A stretch of DNA of 12,370 nucleotides from assembly GCA_031363945.1 (NCBI GenBank), contig JANLVJ010000079.1:1-12370 (forward strand), given 5' to 3'. The translations under genes and the position numbers were made by a program. Shown piece after piece: positions 1-6,349 of the stretch. How positions within the stretch are numbered: the first letter of the stretch is position 1; every line of letters starts with the position of its first letter. The DNA is from JANLVJ01 sp031363945 (GTDB lineage Bacteria > Bacteroidota > Bacteroidia > Sphingobacteriales > Sphingobacteriaceae). The notes under the pieces were generated by a model. It was not told the origin of the DNA. It did not search any database and worked only from the letters and a program-made list of their open reading frames with translations.

Positions 1-408
1 AGAAAAAATAAGAATAGTATTTTTTGCAACTTCTACTGCCCGGTTTAATGCAGCCGTTTTACCTCTTCTAAGAGGTGCATTAAGACAAACGACAGATTGA
101 TAGTTCTTTAAAATTTCCTCAGATCTATCTTCAGAACCATCGATTACGAAAATAATTTCAAGCTTTTCTGGCGGATATTGAAGATCAAAACAATTCGTCA
201 ATTTTTCATTAAGAACGGCCTCTTCATTATATGCTGCAATTATCAGGGTAACAGGGAGCAAATCAGTAAATACAGTGCCTGATCTTTCACGGGCTTTAAA
301 ATCACCTTTTAGTGCATCCCTAAACTTTATCAGCAGGTATACAATCAAACCATAACCTATATAGACGTAGAAAAGTAGAAACAAAGAAGTATTAAACAGA
401 GCAGACAT
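1..408 (-). CDS. Family 2 glycosyltransferase, N-terminal part (cut by window edge)
   Basis: Reading the minus strand from the ATG at 408 gives 136 open codons up to the left edge, so the C-terminal part is missing. Residues about 5-27 form a hydrophobic membrane segment. After it comes the start of a GT-A fold typical of processive or membrane-linked family 2 transferases: LPVTLIIAAYNEE (51-63), IIFVIDGSEDRS (85-96, the nucleotide-sugar binding Asp region) and RRGKTAALNRAV (114-125). The DxD metal-binding motif would follow just outside the window. The family moves sugars from nucleotide donors to lipid or polysaccharide acceptors at the cytoplasmic membrane; substrate and product cannot be told from this part. 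Its ATG overlaps the TAA of the upstream MerR gene (TAATG), which implies co-transcription and coupled translation. The family call is firm; the specific role is unknown. Confidence 0.88.
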   Translation of the reverse strand, partial: MSALFNTSLFLLFYVYIGYGLIVYLLIKFRDALKGDFKARERSGTVFTDLLPVTLIIAAYNEEAVLNEKLTNCFDLQYPPEKLEIIFVIDGSEDRSEEILKNYQSVVCLNAPLRRGKTAALNRAVEVAKNTILIFS

Positions 409-746
409 TAATGGATTGAGTCTTTAAATTCAAGTAAAAAAGATTTTAGCTGTATCAGTGAATCAATCACCTTTTGCTTGTCAGTAGCCTTGCCTTGATT
501 TGTTTTCAGGTAGTCGCGGGCACCCTGCAGGGTATGACCTTTTTCTTTTACCAGCCCATAAATGATCTTCAGGTTTTGTAAATCTTCCTGACTGAACATC
601 CGGTTGCCTTTTTTATTTTTTTTTGGATTAAGTACTTCAAATTCTTTTTCCCAGAATCTGATCAATGAGGCATTCACCTTCAATAAGCTGGCAACTTCAC
701 CGATTGAAAAATATAACTTATTGACTTCCCGTTCTTTATATGGCAT
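408..746 (-). CDS. MerR-type HTH transcriptional regulator, short form
   Basis: A 112-residue protein that is almost entirely a MerR DNA-binding domain. The helix-turn-helix lies at about 12-35 (YFSIGEVASLLKVNASLIRFWE), followed by the basic wing PKKNKKGNRMFS (41-52) and the second helical pair with GHTLQGARDYL (70-80). The C-terminal stretch (about 88-112) is a short helix that would serve dimerisation. There is no effector domain and no cysteine, so it is not a metal or thiol sensor of the classical MerR kind. It is divergent from alaS across a 138-base gap with an inverted repeat, and its stop codon overlaps the start of the glycosyltransferase gene. From memory, a short MerR gene beside alaS recurs in Bacteroidota; its targets are unknown to me. 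Autoregulation or control of the coupled glycosyltransferase is inference. Confidence 0.9.
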   Translation of the reverse strand: MPYKEREVNKLYFSIGEVASLLKVNASLIRFWEKEFEVLNPKKNKKGNRMFSQEDLQNLKIIYGLVKEKGHTLQGARDYLKTNQGKATDKQKVIDSLIQLKSFLLEFKDSIH

Positions 747-762
747 TACTTTAACTATAAAA

Positions 763-770
763 CAAATATA
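763..770 (-). promoter_or_regulatory. Putative -7 promoter box for the MerR-glycosyltransferase unit
   Basis: On the minus strand these bases read TATATTTG, an exact match to the Bacteroidota -7 consensus TAnnTTTG. The box ends 16 bases before the MerR ATG, implying a very short leader. I see no clear TTTG at -33, so the call rests on the -7 box and its position. Confidence 0.5.
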
Positions 771-791
771 ATAATCTGCCTGTCTTTTAAG

Positions 792-843
792 CTGTGATTT
801 TTTTTAAAACATGAACGTAAGAATGAATGAAAAGAGATCACAG
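792..843. repeat. Inverted repeat in the merR/alaS divergent promoter region
   Basis: CTGTGAT (792-798) is matched by ATCACAG (837-843). The arms extend inwards to 14 positions each (792-805 and 830-843) if two T-G pairs are allowed; the spacer is 24 bases. The right arm ends 17 bases before the alaS -7 box, and the left arm begins 21 bases from the merR -7 box, so each arm sits near the -33 zone of one of the two divergent promoters. It could be an operator for a dimeric regulator that touches both promoters. Which protein binds, if any, is unknown. Confidence 0.4.
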
Positions 844-860
844 TATCAAGGAATGAATTC

Positions 861-868
861 TACTTTTG
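861..868 (+). promoter_or_regulatory. Putative -7 promoter box for alaS
   Basis: TACTTTTG matches the Bacteroidota -7 consensus TAnnTTTG exactly. It ends 16 bases before the alaS ATG, the same spacing as on the divergent merR side. No good -33 TTTG is visible at the expected distance. Confidence 0.55.
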
Positions 869-884
869 TACACTAATTTAGATT

Positions 885-3491
885 ATGACTTCAAGTGAAA
901 TCAGGAAAACCTTTTTACAGTTTTTTCAAGACAAGCAGCACCAGATAGTTGCATCGGCACCCCTTGTTATAAAAAACGACCCTACGTTATTATTCACAAA
1001 TGCGGGGATGAATCAATTTAAAGATTTGTTCCTGGGTAGTGGTGTAGTTGAGTTTAAACGTATAGCTGACACTCAGAAATGCCTGCGTGTATCGGGCAAG
1101 CATAATGATCTTGAAGAAGTAGGCATTGATACCTATCACCATACTTTTTTTGAAATGCTTGGTAACTGGAGTTTCGGTGACTACTTTAAAAAAGAAGCAA
1201 TTGCCTGGGCCTGGGAACTTTTAACCGTAGTTTATAAATTACCGGTTAAAGATCTTTATGTTACTATATTTGAAGGTGATTCTGAACTTGCCCTTGAAAA
1301 AGATGTTGAAAGCTTCAGCTTCTGGGAAGAATTTATTGCTACAGACCGGATTATTGATGGCAACCGCAAAGATAATTTCTGGGAAATGGGTGACACTGGT
1401 CCTTGTGGCCCATGTTCAGAAATCCACATTGATTTACGCACAGAAGCTGAAAAAGCTGCTGTTTCAGGTCGCAGTCTGGTTAATCAGGGACATCCACAGG
1501 TGGTTGAGATCTGGAACCTGGTATTCATGCAGTTTAACAGGTTAAGCTCTGGTAAACTGATCAATTTGCCTGCCAGGCATGTAGATACAGGTATGGGCTT
1601 CGAGCGCCTGTGTATGGCGATTCAGAAAAAGCGTTCAAACTATGATACTGATGTATTTCAGCCTATGATTCGCTTTATGGCTGAGAAGCGTGAGGTTGAA
1701 TACGAAAAAAATGAAACCATCGACATTGCCTTACGGGTACTTGCCGATCATGTAAGGGCTATTTCATTCAGTATTGCCGACGGACAGCTGCCATCTAATA
1801 CAGGGGCAGGTTATGTTATCAGACGTATACTTCGTAGGGCCGTAAGGTATGGTTATACCTATCTAAATGTGCGTGAACCCTTTTTATATACGCTTGTAGA
1901 TATTCTGGCTGAAGGTTTTCTAGGTGTTTTTAATGAGCTGACAGATCAGCTGATATTTATAAAAAAGGTAATTCAGGAAGAAGAAAATGCTTTTTTAAGA
2001 ACACTTGAAGCAGGAATTAACCGATTTGAAAAATATAAGGCTGTTGAAATGGTTGTTGAAGGGGCTTTTGCCTTTGAACTGTTCGACACATTTGGTTTTC
2101 CTGTTGACCTGACCGAACTTCTTGCCCGTGAAAAAGGCTGGGCACTTGATATGCCTGTATTTGATGCAGAACTTGAAAAGCAGCGTACAAGAGCACGCAA
2201 TGCCACCGCTATTGAAGCTGGTGACTGGACAATTATTCAGGATGGCCCGGTTACTGGGTTTATAGGCTATGATTCATTAATCAGCCCATCAAAAATTCTT
2301 CGTTATCGCAGGGTAGAAGCCAAGGGTAAAATACTATATCAACTGGTTCTCGATATCACTCCTTTTTATGCTGAAAGCGGAGGGCAGCTAGGTGACCAGG
2401 GCTGGCTGAAAAATAGTAAGGAAGCAATCAGGATTGTCGACACAAAAAAAGAAAATAACCTGATCATTCATTTAACAGAAACACCTCCTTTATTTACTGA
2501 TCAGGTATATACAGCAGCCGTTGATGGTGGCAGAAGAATAGCGATAGCCACCAACCATTCAGCCACTCATCTCTTACAGGCAGCCTTAAAGAAGGTTCTT
2601 GGGAGTCATATACAGCAGAAAGGGTCACTTGTTGATGCAACCCATCTGCGTTTTGACTTTTCCCATTCATCAAAGCTCAGTGAAGAAGAACTTGCTGAAG
2701 TAGAAAAGCTGGTAAATGAAAAAGTGCGTGAGAATATTGCACTCAGAGAACAACGTAATGTTCCAATTGATGAGGCTGTAGCACAAGGGGCAACTGCATT
2801 ATTTGGTGAAAAATATGGGAAAGAGGTACGCATAATAACCTTTGGAGAAAACTATTCTAAAGAACTTTGCGGGGGTACACATATTGCGGCAACCGGCAGT
2901 ATAGGTTTCTTTAAAATCGTGGCCGAAGCAGGGGTAGCAACTGGAATCAGACGTATTGAAGCAATTACGGGTTCTGTGGCTTATGATTATATTCAAGAGC
3001 AGAATAGTATTCTCAAACAGGTTCGACTGTTATTAAAAAACCCCCTTGATCTGGTCAGGGCAATTGAAGAAAATCAGGTTACTCTTCAGGCCATGCGAAA
3101 AGAAATTGAGAAGGATCTTATCGAAAAAGCTAAAACTGAGAAAGAGCAAATTCGTAAACTTATTGACGTCAACAGGGAGATTTCAGTTGTTTCTTACCTC
3201 TTGCAGCTACCTTCAGCCGAAGCCATGAAAAGTATTTCATTTGAGCTTAAGGCTGAATTCTCAAATCTTGTACTGGTGTTAGGTACAGTCATTGATGGTA
3301 AGCCGTTGCTAAGTATTGCAGTTTCAGACGGGCTTATAATCAAACAGAAAATCAATGCTTCTCAATTAATCAGGCAATTAGCACCGATGATTGATGGCGG
3401 CGGCGGAGGACAACCATTTTATGCGACAGCAGGAGGCAAAAATGTAGCTGGTTTGCAAAAAGCATTTGAAAAAGCATCGGAATTGTTTTAG
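885..3491 (+). CDS. alaS: Alanyl-tRNA synthetase
   Basis: Charges tRNA-Ala with alanine in the cytoplasm and clears mischarged Ser- or Gly-tRNA-Ala. The 868-residue length fits the bacterial family (about 875). The class II catalytic domain shows HHTFFEMLGNWSFGDYF (85-101), GDTGPCGPCSEIH and VDTGMGFERL, followed by the tRNA-recognition segment TGAGYVIRRILRRAVRYG (306-323). The editing domain keeps all four zinc ligands: H558 and H562 in NHSATHLLQAAL, and C662 and H666 in CGGTH. The C-Ala domain ends with the glycine-rich DGGGGGQPFYATAGGK (837-852). Nothing essential is missing, so the enzyme should be active. The ATG follows a TACTTTTG promoter box with no Shine-Dalgarno sequence, which is usual for Bacteroidota. 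It is divergent from merR; the next gene, for fructose-bisphosphate aldolase, begins 123 bases downstream. Confidence 0.98.
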   Translation: MTSSEIRKTFLQFFQDKQHQIVASAPLVIKNDPTLLFTNAGMNQFKDLFLGSGVVEFKRIADTQKCLRVSGKHNDLEEVGIDTYHHTFFEMLGNWSFGDYFKKEAIAWAWELLTVVYKLPVKDLYVTIFEGDSELALEKDVESFSFWEEFIATDRIIDGNRKDNFWEMGDTGPCGPCSEIHIDLRTEAEKAAVSGRSLVNQGHPQVVEIWNLVFMQFNRLSSGKLINLPARHVDTGMGFERLCMAIQKKRSNYDTDVFQPMIRFMAEKREVEYEKNETIDIALRVLADHVRAISFSIADGQLPSNTGAGYVIRRILRRAVRYGYTYLNVREPFLYTLVDILAEGFLGVFNELTDQLIFIKKVIQEEENAFLRTLEAGINRFEKYKAVEMVVEGAFAFELFDTFGFPVDLTELLAREKGWALDMPVFDAELEKQRTRARNATAIEAGDWTIIQDGPVTGFIGYDSLISPSKILRYRRVEAKGKILYQLVLDITPFYAESGGQLGDQGWLKNSKEAIRIVDTKKENNLIIHLTETPPLFTDQVYTAAVDGGRRIAIATNHSATHLLQAALKKVLGSHIQQKGSLVDATHLRFDFSHSSKLSEEELAEVEKLVNEKVRENIALREQRNVPIDEAVAQGATALFGEKYGKEVRIITFGENYSKELCGGTHIAATGSIGFFKIVAEAGVATGIRRIEAITGSVAYDYIQEQNSILKQVRLLLKNPLDLVRAIEENQVTLQAMRKEIEKDLIEKAKTEKEQIRKLIDVNREISVVSYLLQLPSAEAMKSISFELKAEFSNLVLVLGTVIDGKPLLSIAVSDGLIIKQKINASQLIRQLAPMIDGGGGGQPFYATAGGKNVAGLQKAFEKASELF

Positions 3492-3546
3492 GAATAAGTA
3501 TTATTGATAACCAATTAATATTCCGAGGGTTCACCCATTTAAAAAG

Positions 3547-3576
3547 GCCCCGCTAAAAATCGATAAGTAGCAGGGC
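3547..3576 (+). terminator. Degenerate terminator-like stem-loop after alaS
   Basis: GCCCCGCTA (3547-3555) pairs with TAGCAGGGC (3568-3576) as a 9-position stem with one C-A mismatch and a 12-base loop. Five A's precede the stem, as in many bidirectional Bacteroidota terminators, but only a broken T stretch (ACATTTTAC) follows. It may be a weakened terminator, so some read-through from alaS into the aldolase gene is possible. Confidence 0.35.
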
Positions 3577-3614
3577 GCTAGAACATTTTACAATTTTATC
3601 TTAAATAATAGCTA

Positions 3615-4688
3615 ATGAGTTTAACAAACATTCCTGCTGGAGTCGCCACGGGAGACGCAGTAAGTGAGATTTTCAAATTTGCGAAAGAGCATCATTTTGC
3701 TTTACCTGCAGTAAATGTGATTGGTTCAAGTACCGCAAACACAGTGATGGAAACTGCCCGTGATCTGAAAGCCCCTGTAATCATACAGTATTCAAATGGT
3801 GGTGCCCAGTTTAATGCGGGCAAAGCACTTTCAAATGAAAACCAGCGTTCAGCAATTGCTGGTGCAATAACCGGAGCCATTCATATTCATGAACTGGCAA
3901 ATCTGTATGGTGCAACTGTTATACTGCATACAGATCATGCTGCAAAAAAACTATTGCCATGGATTGACGGATTGCTTGATGCCAGTGAAAAACATGTTAA
4001 ATCTCATGGTCATGCACTGTATAGCTCACATATGCTTGATCTTTCAGAAGAGCCTTTGCATGAGAACATAGAAATCTGCAAAAAGTATCTTGAAAGAATG
4101 AGCAAACTTGGTATCACTCTTGAAATCGAACTGGGTGTTACAGGTGGTGAAGAGGATGGGGTTGATAATTCAGATGTTGATAATTCAAAGCTCTATACCC
4201 AGCCAGAAGATGTTGCTTATGCCTATGAGCAGCTTTCACAGGTAAGCCCGAATTTCACGATTGCTGCATCATTTGGTAATGTGCATGGTGTTTATAAGCC
4301 AGGTAATGTAAGACTTGAGCCAATCATCCTGCATAATTCACAAGAGTATGTACAAAAGAAATTCAATACAGGAAAACTTCCTTTAAACCTGGTTTTTCAT
4401 GGTGGTTCAGGATCTACTGTTGAAGAAATCAGAGAAGGAATCTCATATGGCGTTATTAAAATGAATATTGATACAGATATTCAGTGGGCATACTGGGATG
4501 GTATAAGAAATTACTACAAAGCTAAAGAAGGATATCTGCAAGATCAGATTGGCAATCCTGAAGGCAGTGATGTACCTAACAAAAAATATTATGACCCAAG
4601 GGTTTGGTTAAGAAAGGCCGAAGAATCAGTGAAAGTTCGCCTGACCAAGGCATTTGAAGATCTAAATAATGTAAATACACTGGATTAA
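3615..4688 (+). CDS. fbaA: Fructose-bisphosphate aldolase, class II (FbaA type)
   Basis: Zinc-dependent enzyme that splits fructose 1,6-bisphosphate into dihydroxyacetone phosphate and glyceraldehyde 3-phosphate, and does the reverse in gluconeogenesis; cytoplasmic. The 357 residues match the class IIA family (E. coli FbaA, 358-359). Functional residues line up with E. coli at a constant offset of two: D107-H108 in LHTDHAAKK, E172 and the catalytic loop GGEEDG (E179/E180) in the class II signature, zinc ligands H224 (NVHGVYKPG) and H262 (FHGGSGS), and the phosphate-site segment MNIDTD (283-288). The ATG at 3615 has an A/T-rich leader without a Shine-Dalgarno sequence; a weak -7-like TATCTTAA lies at 3597-3604. 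A strong hairpin just downstream closes the unit. Class is certain; the symbol follows the E. coli naming. Confidence 0.97.
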   Translation: MSLTNIPAGVATGDAVSEIFKFAKEHHFALPAVNVIGSSTANTVMETARDLKAPVIIQYSNGGAQFNAGKALSNENQRSAIAGAITGAIHIHELANLYGATVILHTDHAAKKLLPWIDGLLDASEKHVKSHGHALYSSHMLDLSEEPLHENIEICKKYLERMSKLGITLEIELGVTGGEEDGVDNSDVDNSKLYTQPEDVAYAYEQLSQVSPNFTIAASFGNVHGVYKPGNVRLEPIILHNSQEYVQKKFNTGKLPLNLVFHGGSGSTVEEIREGISYGVIKMNIDTDIQWAYWDGIRNYYKAKEGYLQDQIGNPEGSDVPNKKYYDPRVWLRKAEESVKVRLTKAFEDLNNVNTLD

Positions 4689-4703
4689 ACCAGGCTCCTA
4701 TTG

Positions 4704-4731
4704 AACCTTGCAATACATGGATTGCAAGGTT
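4704..4731 (+). terminator. Hairpin terminator after the aldolase gene
   Basis: AACCTTGCAAT (4704-4714) and ATTGCAAGGTT (4721-4731) form a perfect 11-bp stem with the loop ACATGG; two more pairs (one a G-T wobble) extend it to 4702-4733. It starts 15 bases after the aldolase stop codon. The following T stretch (TATGTAATT) is weak, but position and stem quality favour a transcript end. Confidence 0.65.
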
Positions 4732-4754
4732 TATGTAATTAAAATAGAAGTTTA

Positions 4755-4763
4755 GGGGGGGGG
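4755..4763 (+). repeat. Run of nine G residues
   Basis: A G9 homopolymer in an otherwise A/T-rich gap between the aldolase hairpin and the TlpA-like gene, 91 bases ahead of that gene's ATG. An in-frame TGA at 4825-4827 separates it from the coding frame, so length changes could affect only transcription or the leader, not the protein. Homopolymers of this size are prone both to slippage and to sequencing error. Confidence 0.8.
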
Positions 4764-4854
4764 AATTAATGGTATTTCTTTTACATTATTCCTTCATCTT
4801 TATATATCAAGATGTATTTTTCTCTGAGATCAGGACTATTTCAAATCAAAAGGC

Positions 4855-5445
4855 ATGATCAATAAGAAATGGTTTTCAAACTCATTAGTTTATAATGGAA
4901 TTCTGGTGGGAGTATTTTTCTTTCTGACCTTCAGTACCTCTGGTAAAGGCCTTGTAATTGAGGGATTAATGAAAATTGGTTTTTTTCAGCCCACACTTGA
5001 ACTCCCGTCTTCTGTGATTAAACATGGAAATCCTGTTGCAGATATTCTGTTTCAAAATAGTAAGGGGACTGATATTCATCTTGACCAGCTTCGGGGTAAG
5101 GTTGTTTTTATAAATTTCTGGGCAACCTGGTGTCCTCCTTGTATTGCTGAAATGCCTTCAATCGACAAGTTGCATTCTTCCCTCCAAGACAATCAGCATA
5201 TTGTGTTTATCATGGTCGATGTAGATAATGATCTGAAAAAGTCAACCCGGTTTATGAGCAGTCATAACTTAAATCTAGAAGTTTACAAAGTAATGACAGA
5301 AATACCAGAAAATATGCTGGGCGGTTCTATTCCAACTACCATAATCCTTGATAAAACCGGTAATATCGTTTTTTCACATGCCGGAGGGGCAGACTACAGT
5401 AATGCCGCCGTTTTACCTTATCTGGAAAATCTAGCCTTAAACTAG
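4855..5445 (+). CDS. Membrane-anchored TlpA-like thiol-disulfide oxidoreductase
   Basis: A 196-residue thioredoxin-fold protein held in the membrane by one N-terminal segment (about 14-29, NGILVGVFFFLTFSTS), with the catalytic domain outside the cytoplasm. The thioredoxin part runs from about 58 to 193: FINFWATWCPPCIAEMPSI (85-103) holds the redox pair C93-C96, and SIPTT (158-162) holds the cis-proline P160. The CPPC active site is typical of TlpA/ResA/CcmG-like reductases, which keep periplasmic cysteines reduced, for example for cytochrome c maturation. No partner gene nearby names the substrate. The ATG at 4855 is the first in frame after the TGA at 4825. The upstream gap holds a near-consensus -7 box TATTTTTC (4815-4822) and the G9 run. 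The fold is certain, the specific role is not. Confidence 0.9.
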   Translation: MINKKWFSNSLVYNGILVGVFFFLTFSTSGKGLVIEGLMKIGFFQPTLELPSSVIKHGNPVADILFQNSKGTDIHLDQLRGKVVFINFWATWCPPCIAEMPSIDKLHSSLQDNQHIVFIMVDVDNDLKKSTRFMSSHNLNLEVYKVMTEIPENMLGGSIPTTIILDKTGNIVFSHAGGADYSNAAVLPYLENLALN

Positions 5446-5580
5446 GTCTTTTTACGACACGAGAAATAAAAAAAAGAACCTACCATACTTCAATAGCAAA
5501 TTCCCATTGTACAATTTCATGATTATTTAAACCTTAATTACGTTTATAGAGGCTTAGATGGCTCGATTTCATGATCTGTA

Positions 5581-6153
5581 TCAATCATCTCCGTGCCCAT
5601 GTCCGTGCCCATTTCCATTTCCATTATCTCCTTTGTCACCCCGGTCACGGTCATGCTTATTTTCTTTCCAGTCGCCACGGTCTCCACCTTTATCACCGCG
5701 TTCCTGATAATATCCTTCATCATCGCCATGATGCTTATACCAGCCTTTATGTTTACCATTATCATGCCCACGATAGTAACCACTATCGCCCCAGTCTGGA
5801 TGATATGATCTCACATAAGCATATCTGTTTCTGTTATAGTAAGTATATGGCTCATCACCATAGTAGTTTACGGCTATCCGGTGGCAGGAAGCGAAATCAA
5901 CGTTTCCATAAAATGTTGGTAGGTTAACTGTGAATTCCCATTGATTACCATCATTTATAAAATATCCTCGACGGCTGGCATCATAATAAGAATCGATTTC
6001 AGGAATATAATAGTACCGTGTATGGTGAGCATATTCATGGGGTGCCCACCATGGCGGGTTTCCGATAGTTATATTAAATGCGACCTGGGCTTTGCTAGAA
6101 TAGGGGATTAAACCACCAACAACAAATAAAATGATTAATAATAGCTTTTTCAT
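5581..6153 (-). CDS. Secreted protein of unknown function with Gly/His/Asp/Asn-rich tail
   Basis: I do not recognise a named family. From the ATG at 6153 the protein has 190 residues and starts with a clear signal peptide, MKKLLLIILFVVGGLIPYSSKA, with likely cleavage before Q23. An in-frame ATG seven codons upstream (6174) would spoil the usual MKK start, so I prefer 6153. Residues about 24-115 look folded and aromatic-rich (GNPPWWAPH, RYYYIPEIDSYYD, INDGNQWEFTVNLP, AVNYYGDEPYTYY), resembling small exported Bacteroidota proteins I have seen only as hypothetical. From about 130 on the chain is low complexity, rich in Gly, Asp, Lys, Arg, Asn and His, ending in NGNGNGHGHGHGDD. The tail might bind metal or be disordered; that is a guess. 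The gene is convergent with the TlpA-like gene and divergent from gatB. Overlapping open frames in this stretch are composition artefacts. Confidence 0.75.
   Translation of the reverse strand: MKKLLLIILFVVGGLIPYSSKAQVAFNITIGNPPWWAPHEYAHHTRYYYIPEIDSYYDASRRGYFINDGNQWEFTVNLPTFYGNVDFASCHRIAVNYYGDEPYTYYNRNRYAYVRSYHPDWGDSGYYRGHDNGKHKGWYKHHGDDEGYYQERGDKGGDRGDWKENKHDRDRGDKGDNGNGNGHGHGHGDD
5593..5628. repeat. Imperfect hexanucleotide repeat in the 3' end of the secreted-protein gene
   Basis: Six-base units of the type CCCATG, TCCGTG, CCCATT, TCCATT, TCCATT follow each other on the plus strand. On the coding strand they give alternating Gly-Asn and Gly-His. As the units are in-frame hexamers, gain or loss would change the length of the tail without a frameshift. 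Confidence 0.6.
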
Positions 6154-6320
6154 AGCTGAAAATTTATGAGACAATTAAATCTTGCAATGCACATGCCCCA
6201 ATCACGATAGCAGGTAAATTAAAGGATCTCTTGGAATGGTAAACTAAACCAGTATCGGTAATAACGCCATTTATTGAATTATACGTTCTGATCAAAAAAA
6301 AGTTATTAGCCTAAAAAACC

Positions 6321-6328
6321 TATATTTG
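6321..6328 (+). promoter_or_regulatory. Putative -7 promoter box for gatB
   Basis: TATATTTG matches TAnnTTTG exactly and ends 21 bases before the gatB ATG. A -33 TTTG is not obvious. The same gap (6154-6349) must also hold the promoter of the divergent secreted-protein gene, for which I found no convincing box. Confidence 0.5.
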
Positions 6329-6349
6329 ATTTGATATAACGCCTAATAA

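Noticed and set aside
793..842. CRP-like site TGTGA...TCACA between merR and alaS
   Set aside because: The halves are 40 bases apart instead of 6, so a CRP-type dimer cannot bind them as one site.
5443..5482. A/T-rich inverted repeat (TAGGT-CTTTTT against AAAAAG-A-ACCTA) at the end of the TlpA-like gene
   Set aside because: The T and A runs lie inside the stem, there is a bulge and a long loop, and no T run follows on either strand, so it is not a believable intrinsic terminator.
5544..5783. Second minus-strand frame rich in Met, Ile and Gly
   Set aside because: A frame-shifted shadow of the same low-complexity region without its own start context.
5571..5927. Plus-strand open frame rich in His and Tyr opposite the secreted-protein gene
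   Set aside because: It is the antisense of the aromatic and low-complexity coding region, has no signal or domain, and the minus-strand frame has a clean signal peptide. Its odd composition follows from the codons of the other strand.
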